DNA of 44,553 bases from a virus. The stretch's first letter is position 1. The number at the start of each line of letters is the position of its first letter. The notes under the pieces are model-generated. The model was not told where the DNA came from. It searched no databases and was given only the letters and a program-made list of their open reading frames with translations. Positions 6,788 to 15,007 of the stretch are shown piece by piece. The stretch spans positions 1-44,553 of the IMG/VR virus record IMGVR_UViG_3300030102_007459; one strand, given 5' to 3'. A program made the position numbers and the translations under genes.

Positions 6788-9742
6788 ATGGCAAACTCTA
6801 GAAACTTACATTTATCGCCTACAATATTATTTCAGGATACATCTGAGTTTTCTCACGATTATTTTAATTTAACTGAACTACCAGGATTTTTTAAATTAGG
6901 ATCTAATATTGTTAAATTAACTCCAAATGTCAATGGTTTACAATTTGGTACACCTGTAGATTTTGAGTTTGTATCAAGTAATGGTACCACTTTAGTGTCC
7001 GATGTTAAAGATGATCCTGACAACGCAGGTCAAAAAATAATTGAAGTATTTGTAACAGAAGAAACGGCTGCCGAGTCAATAATCATAAGACTTCTAGGAA
7101 CGGCAAAGTTTGGTACTTATGATGTATCATTTCCACAACAAAACAATATATTTTGGACGTCAACAATACTGGCAGATCCATTGGCTGTTGAATTATTAGG
7201 AAGTACTTCAGGATCTATAGTTTCTGGATCATTATTTGTTGGAAATGCATCAGGCGATGGTATACAAATTAGAGGTGATAAGAGTGAAGCATATATAAGA
7301 TCAATTGGATATGGAGGTCTTGCCTTTGGTGAACCAGGATTCATGATGTTTAGTGGTTCTGTACTTCCTGGAAACAATGTTGATGAATATTCCGGTGTCG
7401 GCCTAGAACTATTTCAACATACAGGAAGTTTTTTTAAATTTAGAACATCTCCTGAAAAACATGCAGGTCTTGAAATTAGAACTGATAAATTTCTTATTGG
7501 AAGTAGTGGATCAAAGTCAGAAGGTGTTTCATATCAGTTTATATCAGGTTCAAATGGACAGATAGAAATAAGTTCATCAACCTTTCATTTAAATCCAGCC
7601 GATGGTTCATTTAGATTAGGGGATAAACTGGTCTGGGATGGAACAACACTATCAATAGTTGGAAACTTAACAATATCAAATCCTTCCTCTGTTGGTAGTG
7701 CTCTTGGTGTAGGGGATACTGGTGGTGGAAGTATTAGTGATTCGTTTATTAGGACAGGACCTAATCCAACGCTAGGGGACTCATGGGTAACTGGAAGTAA
7801 ACTACAATTCATGGCAATAAGTGCAAGTGGTAAAGCAAATCAAGGTGGACAAGATACAACTCCTCATACACAAGAAAACATTGCCACCCTTCATCACCAA
7901 CCTGGAATGATATTTTATAGAGGGGAACTTGACGGCGATGGTGAGCATGTCTTTGGTTCTGACAATGGTTTCCAAAGTTCATACCTTCATTTTTCACAAT
8001 CTTTTCAAAGGGCAAATACACCAACACTACAGGCTGAATTTATAGTTTCAGGAAATGACCCTTCAATAGTATTTGGATGGATAGACGATGTTGCACTAGA
8101 TAATAATGATACTACAATAGATGGTCCTGAAGCATTCCAAACAAACTTGGCTCTTGAGGAAAGTATTCACATGAAATACTCATCAATGTTTAGGGTTGAA
8201 TCCAGGGACTTCAATAGTACAACCTTTAATGATGGACAACCTCATGAATTTTCAGGGTTTGTTTCTAGCAATACAGATTCTGACCTATCTGAAGTTGAGA
8301 ATGAATCAACCACAAATGCACAACAAATATTTACAATAAATGAAAACCAGGCTTGGCCAAACGATGGTGATTTTTCAAATGGAACATCCTTTATAGCAAA
8401 AATAACACTAAAACATCCAGACAGTGGAGGTGGTGCAATATATGAAATATATAAAAATGGCGATATGACTTCTCCGTTTGCATCTTTTGAAACCTCTGGA
8501 ACATTGTCACCAAATCTTAGGCCTATCATTAGAGTATTTAAAACCTCAGAAAATACATTTGGACAGGATGCAGTTCTCTGGAGATTCTTTGGTGTAAATG
8601 CTTCACCCACAGTGTCTTCAACTTCAATATCAGGTGATATGATTAAAACTGGAAAAATAGAGTCAACAAACTGGACTGGTCCAACCGGCACTAGAGGAAC
8701 TAGCCTTGATCTAAATGGTGGTATATTTCATATGCGTTCAGATGGCTCTACAAAGTTTAAACTCGACGCCAATGCTGGTACTGCACAAATAGCTGGGTTT
8801 CAAATAGGGTCAACTACACTCACTGGTAATGGTACAACATCTAAGTTTCAAACAAATGATTCAGGAAAAAGAATAGAAATAGGTGGTGCAGACAATAACA
8901 TAAAGTTTTTTAAAGAAGGTGAGGACAATGCAGTTTGTACAATTGATGATAACCTTTTAAGTACACATCCAGGTATTGAAATAAAAGAGGGTGTAATTAG
9001 AATAATCAATCTTAGTGATTTTGGTGATGAAGGATTAGGAGCTCCACTATTTGTCAAAACAGAAGCTGATATGGGAGAAAACAGATGCGGTGGATTTTTT
9101 GGAATATCAAATTCTGGAACATCGGTACCAAACTGGTGGACAAGCACGTCTGCACCTGGTATTACTGGAAAAGTATCAAAAACCCAGGTGCAGGGAGGTA
9201 CTTGCGCAATTGTAACAGAAAACCTTCCATTCATGGCTGGAATTGTTGCCGAGTGTAATATAACTGGATGTCAAGCAGATGCTATCAAAACAATAACTGC
9301 AGGTATAGTTGCAATAGGTACAAATTCAGGTGGAGGATTTTCATTTTATGGTGCAGGTGGTATTCTATACAATTCAGGAGAAATAAGAAGTGGTGCAGAT
9401 ATCGTTGCATTTCATAGTTCAGACAAAAGAATGAAAGAAAACATTGTCACTATAGATGAACCACTTAATATTATTGGAAAACTTAGAGGTGTAACATTTA
9501 ACTGGAAAAAAGAAACTGCACCTGAGTGGGCAAATGATTATCTTGATAAAGATATGAGCGATATGGGATTTATTGCACAAGAAGTGCAAGATGTATTACC
9601 TAATCTAGTACAGCAAAGAGAAAATGAATACTTAACTGTAAGATATGAAAAAATGATTCCTTTACTTGTTGAAGGTATAAAAAGTCAACAAAAACAAATA
9701 GACCTATTAACAAAAAGAATAACTGAACTGGAAAGCAAATGA
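6788..9742 (+). CDS. Large tail fibre/structural protein with C-terminal S74 chaperone
   Basis: 984 residues, Gly/Ser/Thr-rich with beta-type repeats, typical of a trimeric fibre. The last 107 residues are an intramolecular chaperone of the S74 peptidase family: Ser878-Asp-Lys-Arg-Met-Lys883 (SDKRMK) is the Ser/Lys self-cleavage motif, followed by GVTFNWKKE, GFIAQEVQDVLP and a terminal coiled coil (LVEGIKSQQKQIDLLTKRIT). In the family, this domain trimerises the fibre and then cuts itself off. There is a short repeated TISGNL/SISGD-like element but fewer ASG repeats than in the next fibres. It is preceded by a late-type motif and overlaps the next gene by ATGA. Host recognition is the likely role; which receptor is unknown. 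Confidence 0.85.
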   Translation: MANSRNLHLSPTILFQDTSEFSHDYFNLTELPGFFKLGSNIVKLTPNVNGLQFGTPVDFEFVSSNGTTLVSDVKDDPDNAGQKIIEVFVTEETAAESIIIRLLGTAKFGTYDVSFPQQNNIFWTSTILADPLAVELLGSTSGSIVSGSLFVGNASGDGIQIRGDKSEAYIRSIGYGGLAFGEPGFMMFSGSVLPGNNVDEYSGVGLELFQHTGSFFKFRTSPEKHAGLEIRTDKFLIGSSGSKSEGVSYQFISGSNGQIEISSSTFHLNPADGSFRLGDKLVWDGTTLSIVGNLTISNPSSVGSALGVGDTGGGSISDSFIRTGPNPTLGDSWVTGSKLQFMAISASGKANQGGQDTTPHTQENIATLHHQPGMIFYRGELDGDGEHVFGSDNGFQSSYLHFSQSFQRANTPTLQAEFIVSGNDPSIVFGWIDDVALDNNDTTIDGPEAFQTNLALEESIHMKYSSMFRVESRDFNSTTFNDGQPHEFSGFVSSNTDSDLSEVENESTTNAQQIFTINENQAWPNDGDFSNGTSFIAKITLKHPDSGGGAIYEIYKNGDMTSPFASFETSGTLSPNLRPIIRVFKTSENTFGQDAVLWRFFGVNASPTVSSTSISGDMIKTGKIESTNWTGPTGTRGTSLDLNGGIFHMRSDGSTKFKLDANAGTAQIAGFQIGSTTLTGNGTTSKFQTNDSGKRIEIGGADNNIKFFKEGEDNAVCTIDDNLLSTHPGIEIKEGVIRIINLSDFGDEGLGAPLFVKTEADMGENRCGGFFGISNSGTSVPNWWTSTSAPGITGKVSKTQVQGGTCAIVTENLPFMAGIVAECNITGCQADAIKTITAGIVAIGTNSGGGFSFYGAGGILYNSGEIRSGADIVAFHSSDKRMKENIVTIDEPLNIIGKLRGVTFNWKKETAPEWANDYLDKDMSDMGFIAQEVQDVLPNLVQQRENEYLTVRYEKMIPLLVEGIKSQQKQIDLLTKRITELESK

Positions 9743-10572
9743 AACTAATATCAAAAATAGAGTACAGAAAGGATATACCTGCAACAGAAGAAGGATGTAT
9801 TAACAATCCCTACGGATCATCATTCCAGGAGGACAATACTCCAGGACTGAGCTGGGAAGGTATAGGTAGGGAATTGAGAAGAAATAGCTGGGATAGTGCT
9901 AATTCTGCACACCCACTTGGTGATGACGACGGTCAATTAAGTATGAAGAAAATGATTGATGGAGATGAGTTTACCCCCGACCAATATATCAGGTCATGGT
10001 ATGGTCCTCACCCATCTGGATATAGTTATGCTGCATCTGAATTTTTTGACTACAATCATCATAACCCTCCTCCACCAGTTCCAGAAGTTGAGCCTGACTC
10101 CCACACCCCATACAATCCTCCTATAACTCCTCCGTCTCCTCCTCCAGTGCCGCCAGCACCTGTTCCTTCACCCACTCCAACTTACACCTATGATCCTCTT
10201 GCCGGTATGTCTGGCGCATGGGCAGGTTTAGACTTTAGTAACTTTAATTTTGGTAGTTTTGGTATCCCAGGACTTTCAGATAAAAGACTAAAAACAAATA
10301 TTAAAAAAGTTGGAAAGTCACCATCAGGTATAAACATTTATGAATTCAATTTTAAACATGATTTGTCTAGAAAATTTCGTGGGGTAATTGCTGATGAATT
10401 AATTATTGACAATCCGTCAGTTGTAAGTTCTAGTAAAATGTATAATAAAAAAAATAAAAGACATGAAGAATACCTAACAGTTAATTACAACAAAATTGAC
10501 GTTGAGTTTAAACAAATAGGAAATACCAAAAAAAATAAACATGCACATAGGTTTAGAGGGTTTAGGAGATAA
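9739..10572 (+). CDS. Compact virion protein with proline-rich linker and S74 domain
   Basis: 277 residues. Residues 1-100 have no recognised fold; about 108-150 is a proline-rich linker (PPPPVPEVEP; PPSPPPVPPAPVP); from Ser180 comes a short S74 domain starting SDKRLK, with Lys185 as the partner lysine, then SGINIYEFNF, RGVIADEL and EYLTVNYNKID. The S74 region is about 95 residues with a basic tail. The N-terminus MKLISKIEYRK nearly repeats that of the tape-measure gene (MKLISKIQYKK), which is unexpected. ATG overlaps the previous stop (ATGA), so it is co-translated with the large S74 fibre. It may be a fibre tip, adaptor or assembly chaperone; the role is inference. Confidence 0.75.
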   Translation: MKLISKIEYRKDIPATEEGCINNPYGSSFQEDNTPGLSWEGIGRELRRNSWDSANSAHPLGDDDGQLSMKKMIDGDEFTPDQYIRSWYGPHPSGYSYAASEFFDYNHHNPPPPVPEVEPDSHTPYNPPITPPSPPPVPPAPVPSPTPTYTYDPLAGMSGAWAGLDFSNFNFGSFGIPGLSDKRLKTNIKKVGKSPSGINIYEFNFKHDLSRKFRGVIADELIIDNPSVVSSSKMYNKKNKRHEEYLTVNYNKIDVEFKQIGNTKKNKHAHRFRGFRR

Positions 10573-10579
10573 ATAGATT

Positions 10580-13500
10580 ATGGGAAAATACACTAGAAAT
10601 TTACCTGCCCCTACTGATTCATTTTATCTTGATGTAACATCTGGAAAAATGTTCTTTTTTCCAGAAGGAACAATAGGTATATCTGCATCTTTTGCTGCAA
10701 CCGCTTCGCTATATGAATTGTCAATGTCGGCAAATACAAATAACCTCCATACACCAACGGACGGTACATCAAGTTATGTATACTTTAGTGCAAGTGGTGC
10801 CATGCTTGGACCTGATTCAACCTTTGGATTGTATTGGGCAAGAACTGGAAGTCAGCATCAAACAAGAATAATACCCAACCACAATAGTAGTTCTAGAAAT
10901 TCAGGGTATGGTTCTCTAGGAGGAAAATTCTTTTCATTTACTGCAAGTGCACATACACCACGAAAAAAATTCTATAAGGTTGTATTTACAAATCCTGAAA
11001 GTAGAGTTGCTGCAACAAGTAGCAATATAGTTTTTTCATCACATCCTTCTGCATCCTTTAGTTCATCACAGGGATACACCTTTCAAATAACTGGTTCAGA
11101 CACTACATCAATATACAATCTAAAAACAACATCATCTAGAAATGGAGGTGATTATTCTACGCCATATTCATCAAGTACTGAAGGAGGCAAAACAATAACA
11201 ACTATTCCATTCTTCTATCAATACTCTGCATCTGCTGCCGTTCTTGCCGGTGCTGGAGGTAATAGTTCATCTGCAAAGGATGGTGTAAGAAACCTACTTA
11301 ATGTAATAAATGAAAATAAAGATACACTTGGGGTTTCAGCATCATTTACATCAAATAATGGACTTTCATTTAAACTAACGTCAACTAGTAGTTTTATATT
11401 ACCCCACCCAATATCATTTGTAACTAAAAGTATACATGGCTCAAAAACAAAAATATTTAACATTGAAGGTGCAAGACACATTACGTCATCTCAGCCATCA
11501 GGTGATAATATCATACAGGTACCAATTAATTTTACAGCATCTAGATATTTAGTTGCAACTGCATCGGCCCTTGCAATAAATCGAACATCATCAGCTGCAC
11601 CATTTGTTAGTGCATCAATAAGCGGAAGTAAAAATGACTTCTATGGTCTAATATTGACAAATAAGCTGGAGAAATCAGTTGGGCTAGTTTCAGATATTGG
11701 AGGTGCAGGAATAACGGCATCAGTACTAAGATCTGGTTCATCGGTTCCTGCGGTTCCTGATTTTTCAGGTTCACACGCAAATCCAAGTCCTCCCAACACT
11801 GTGATTCCAATAATTGTAAACAATAATGATGATGTTGCAACAATGGTTACAAAATCTGTTGAGCAAATAAATCTTTACTTTACAGAAGAGGCAAATACAG
11901 GAAAGTACATTCCAATCACTGCTTCATTTTCAAGTTCAGGTAAATCGTCATTACTTATTGAATCATCGTATGGATTCTTAATGAATCCTCCAACTTCTAG
12001 TGATGCAAGAACAATTACAATGAGTGTTGTTAGAACTGGTTCAGGTGAGCCTGGTACCAGTTTAAATGGACCTACATTTGGCCAACCAGACTTTAAGTCA
12101 GCGTCAGCACACTTATTATTAGACCCGGATGATGGAACTAGTTTCTTTATTTCAGGATCTAATACAAGTGCAAGTTTATATTTTTCAGGTTCAGGTCGTA
12201 TGGGACTTGGAACCAAAAATCCAAAGTCTGCATTTGATGTTAAAGCAAATGATTTTAAAATTAGATCACGTGACGGAAAGAGAGAATTGAAGTTTGATGG
12301 TGATGGTCGTTTATCAACAAAACTTTTTGCAAACCAAGCAGCGTCTGAATCCCTAGGTGGTACACTATTACTAACATATTCACCAGGTACATTTGAAAAT
12401 CCAACACCGGCACAAACAGGTGAAACTATTGGATCTATAATATTTGTTGATGAATCACTAAACACCATTGATAAATTTCAAGGTTCAGGTAGTGCGGCCA
12501 AAATTACATCAACAGTTAGAGGTACATCACCATTAGGAGGTGGTGGTTTAATTGGAGACCTACAGTTTAAATTAAATCTGGACTCAAGCACAAGTTCTTC
12601 ACTTGTTTCCTTTCTTAATATGGGACCTCATCTTGCACTACAAAATAACTTTGCAGTTCATTTCCCATTTTCAGTTAGTATGAGCCAAAATTTAATTGTC
12701 GGTGGATTTATTAGTTCCAGTGATATTAGAGGTGTGACATCTGCAAAGGTAACAACTGTTGACACTGGAGATGATAATGATACATACTTTCCACTGCTTG
12801 CAACAAACGCCGTTGGTGATTCAGCATTTGAAACTGATAGTGAACTATCCTATAATGCATTAACAAATTTCTTAAACGTAAACTTTGTTGGAAGTGGTCT
12901 TGGCTGGATAAAAGGAACATTTTTTACAGGTAGTGAAGTAAGAGTAGGTTCAGTTACAGCAAGCAAAAGGCAAGGAGGTTCTGGTGACGTAAGTGCAAGT
13001 GGTACTGTGTTTGCACTAGATGTTCAAGGTGGAGGAGGTAATATCACCGGATTTACATCAATGTCAATTAGCTACATAACGGCATCAATAGTGGATGTTG
13101 ACGGTGACACAATTCGTATGGGTGGTGAACCTTTTACAAAGGCAAACATTCAAGCTTTAAAGCAAGGAAGAAGTTTAAAAGCAGTAAGGCCTGGTAGAGA
13201 TAAACCTGATCTTGAAGCTGATACTGGAATATTTGATAGTCACATAACGGCTTCTGGTAATATAAGTTCAAGTGGTACTATAATAGCGAGTGGATTAAAC
13301 ATAGATGCAGGTACTAATTTCCTTGGCGGAAATCGATTTGGAGTATCAGATAGTGAATTTGATTTTAGGGATGCAGATGTACGTGTTCAGCAGTCCATTA
13401 TAACTACAAACTTAACAGCTTCTGGTAATATAAGTGCAAGTGGCAATTTGATAGGTAATAACATAGGACCAGGAATATATGATAATCGTATCTATTTAAC

Positions 13501-13882
13501 CCCCGCTGATTTTTATGCACAAGAAGTTGCACAAAGTACTAGAAATGATATGGGATTTATATTTGCAAATGGTGGTGTAATAGTAGATGCTGGAAGAAGA
13601 TTAAAATATTATGCACAAAAGGTTATTCCTAAAGGATACGAAGCAACACATGTTCTGGTTAAAGGAAGTGATAGTACAAATAACTGTACAGTCTTTTCAA
13701 GTAGCTTTACCGAAAATACTGCAGGACAAGTAGGTGCTGCCGGAACTATAAACACGGAACTAAATTTTACATCTTCAACTATAGTAGGAGGAGGTAATGG
13801 AACTTACTGTTCAGTGCAATGGACTGCAGGTAGTGGTAACGACCAAATATTTGGAGGCTACATTCAGATAAGACCAGTATAA
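10580..13882 (+). CDS. Very long fibre-like virion protein
   Basis: 1100 residues dominated by Ser, Thr, Gly, Ala and Asn, with many SASxSGSG and TASGNISASG units, especially after about residue 840 (ITASGNISSSG and LTASGNISASG). These are typical of marine phage fibre or appendage proteins. The N-terminus (NLPAPTDSFYLDVTSGKMFF) could be the virion-attachment end. The C-terminal 120 residues (about 985-1100) form a distinct globular region containing GYEATHVLVKGS and ending GGYIQIRPV, a possible tip. No S74 motif. AGGAG lies 11 bases before ATG. Host binding is inferred from length and neighbours. Confidence 0.8.
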   Translation: MGKYTRNLPAPTDSFYLDVTSGKMFFFPEGTIGISASFAATASLYELSMSANTNNLHTPTDGTSSYVYFSASGAMLGPDSTFGLYWARTGSQHQTRIIPNHNSSSRNSGYGSLGGKFFSFTASAHTPRKKFYKVVFTNPESRVAATSSNIVFSSHPSASFSSSQGYTFQITGSDTTSIYNLKTTSSRNGGDYSTPYSSSTEGGKTITTIPFFYQYSASAAVLAGAGGNSSSAKDGVRNLLNVINENKDTLGVSASFTSNNGLSFKLTSTSSFILPHPISFVTKSIHGSKTKIFNIEGARHITSSQPSGDNIIQVPINFTASRYLVATASALAINRTSSAAPFVSASISGSKNDFYGLILTNKLEKSVGLVSDIGGAGITASVLRSGSSVPAVPDFSGSHANPSPPNTVIPIIVNNNDDVATMVTKSVEQINLYFTEEANTGKYIPITASFSSSGKSSLLIESSYGFLMNPPTSSDARTITMSVVRTGSGEPGTSLNGPTFGQPDFKSASAHLLLDPDDGTSFFISGSNTSASLYFSGSGRMGLGTKNPKSAFDVKANDFKIRSRDGKRELKFDGDGRLSTKLFANQAASESLGGTLLLTYSPGTFENPTPAQTGETIGSIIFVDESLNTIDKFQGSGSAAKITSTVRGTSPLGGGGLIGDLQFKLNLDSSTSSSLVSFLNMGPHLALQNNFAVHFPFSVSMSQNLIVGGFISSSDIRGVTSAKVTTVDTGDDNDTYFPLLATNAVGDSAFETDSELSYNALTNFLNVNFVGSGLGWIKGTFFTGSEVRVGSVTASKRQGGSGDVSASGTVFALDVQGGGGNITGFTSMSISYITASIVDVDGDTIRMGGEPFTKANIQALKQGRSLKAVRPGRDKPDLEADTGIFDSHITASGNISSSGTIIASGLNIDAGTNFLGGNRFGVSDSEFDFRDADVRVQQSIITTNLTASGNISASGNLIGNNIGPGIYDNRIYLTPADFYAQEVAQSTRNDMGFIFANGGVIVDAGRRLKYYAQKVIPKGYEATHVLVKGSDSTNNCTVFSSSFTENTAGQVGAAGTINTELNFTSSTIVGGGNGTYCSVQWTAGSGNDQIFGGYIQIRPV

Positions 13883-13904
13883 CATAATTGATAAAGTTTA
13901 AATA

Positions 13905-13914
13905 GATATTTATA
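13905..13914 (+). promoter_or_regulatory. Late-promoter-type motif GATATTTATA, touching the start codon
   Basis: Copy of the recurrent motif, ending one base before the ATG at 13916, with no Shine-Dalgarno site in the 33-base gap. If this is a promoter, the message for the downstream gene would be leaderless or nearly so; otherwise the motif has another role. Confidence 0.4.
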
Positions 13915-13915
13915 T

Positions 13916-14236
13916 ATGGCAGCAGGCGATAAAATAAAATGGGAAGACGCAAACTTTTTATGGAATGAAGCAATTCCAGGAAACGTCTATACATGGGATG
14001 ATGTAAAGGTATTAGAAGAGGCCGCACTAGTTTTTGAAGGAGCCGATTATACCGCACTTGAAAAACTAGAGGACAAAAAGAAAAAAAGAATTATACATTT
14101 GGTTATGCGTAAAAAAGGTATAAAAATGTATGATGAAATAAAAGAAGTCAAGGACATAGTTGTACATGCCGAAGACATTAAAATATTAATAAATGAAGTT
14201 AGAAAACAAGCAATTGTTGAGAATATAAATCTATGA
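13916..14236 (+). CDS. Small conserved unknown protein near fibre genes
   Basis: 106 residues, acidic and Trp-containing at the N-terminus (KWEDANFLWNEA; YTWDDVKVLEEAA), then a basic helical stretch (KLEDKKKKRIIHLVMRKKG). I recall similar WEDANxLW..YTWDDV proteins next to fibre genes in marine T4-like phages, without known function. No ribosome site is visible. It overlaps the next gene by ATGA and belongs to a three-gene cluster of small proteins between two long fibre genes, so a fibre assembly or chaperone role is possible but unproved. Confidence 0.7.
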   Translation: MAAGDKIKWEDANFLWNEAIPGNVYTWDDVKVLEEAALVFEGADYTALEKLEDKKKKRIIHLVMRKKGIKMYDEIKEVKDIVVHAEDIKILINEVRKQAIVENINL

Positions 14237-14409
14237 GTAAATCACAAGACAAATTATATAAAAAAAGTGTTGGTTTAGGGGATACCATAGAAAAGATAAC
14301 ATCAATGACTGGAATCAAAAAAGTTGTTAAAAAAGTTGTTGGTGAAGATTGCGGATGTAATCAAAGAAAAGAAACACTAAATAAATTATTCCCATATAAG
14401 GATAACTAA
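14233..14409 (+). CDS. 58-residue protein with DCGCNQRK motif
   Basis: Reads MSKSQDKLYKKSVGLGDTIE at the start and EDCGCNQRKETLNKLFPY near the end. ATG overlaps the previous stop (ATGA), codon use matches its neighbours, and AAGGA at its end serves the next gene. A DCGC(D/N)xRKExLNxxFPY ending is, from memory, a recurrent small-protein signature in marine phages. Two cysteines spaced CGC could bind metal together with a partner chain, or form a disulphide; I cannot say which. Confidence 0.75.
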   Translation: MSKSQDKLYKKSVGLGDTIEKITSMTGIKKVVKKVVGEDCGCNQRKETLNKLFPYKDN

Positions 14410-14410
14410 T

Positions 14411-14995
14411 ATGTATAAACTATATACTGATAAAACTGAAATATTTGAATGCGACATATCCCTATCAGGTGCTAGCTTAACAAATAGTAAAGCAAGACTA
14501 GTTGTTGAAACAGAAAACATAAATCTTTTATTTAATGGAACTATAGACGACAAGGGAAAATGTAAAATACCAGTTAAAAAATTAAAAGGCCTAGTTAATG
14601 AAAACATTGAAGGAAACATTAAGTTGGAGGTCATTGCAGATGATACATATTTTATTCCTTGGGAAAGTGAATTTAAAGTAAAGGCTAGTAAAAGTATTAC
14701 TGTAGAGGTAAAATCACAAAGACGAAAAATAACTGAGTCCTCAAAACCAAAAATGAAAGTAAATGTAAAGTCTTCAAACAATGACATAGAAATAGTCAAC
14801 GATATACTTTCTGAAAAAGAACACGTTATTAATATAATGAAACTATTAATAAATGAAAACATTAATATAAAGAACTTAACAGTTAAAAAGAATAAAGTAA
14901 ATAACATAATTGCCGAATATACAAGAGACAACTATATAGGTAATAAAAAAGGAGTTATATCAAAAGTTGTTAAAGTACTTTCAAAAAGAAAATAA
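14411..14995 (+). CDS. Conserved unknown protein, predicted beta-rich N-terminal domain
   Basis: 194 residues. The first 100 alternate hydrophobic and polar residues in short strands (ARLVVETENINLLFNGTIDD; GNIKLEVIADDTYFIPWES), suggesting an immunoglobulin-like or beta-sandwich fold. A basic linker (EVKSQRRKITESSKPKMKVN) and a helical C-terminus follow. AAGGA lies before ATG. It sits within the fibre block after two other small genes, so it may be a virion decoration or assembly protein; no function is known to me. Confidence 0.7.
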   Translation: MYKLYTDKTEIFECDISLSGASLTNSKARLVVETENINLLFNGTIDDKGKCKIPVKKLKGLVNENIEGNIKLEVIADDTYFIPWESEFKVKASKSITVEVKSQRRKITESSKPKMKVNVKSSNNDIEIVNDILSEKEHVINIMKLLINENINIKNLTVKKNKVNNIIAEYTRDNYIGNKKGVISKVVKVLSKRK

Positions 14996-15007
14996 GGGTT
15001 ATAGATC

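Noticed and set aside
8242-8691. Minus-strand open frames across the fibre genes (for example here, 8848-9234 and 11875-12468)
   Set aside because: They are antisense shadows of Ser/Thr/Gly-rich coding DNA with no start signals or recognisable motifs.
10569-10575. ATAAATA on the + strand before the fibre gene at 10580, a match to the T4 late octamer core
   Set aside because: A single copy overlapping the previous stop codon and lying between ribosome site and ATG; not repeated at other genes in this orientation, so probably chance.
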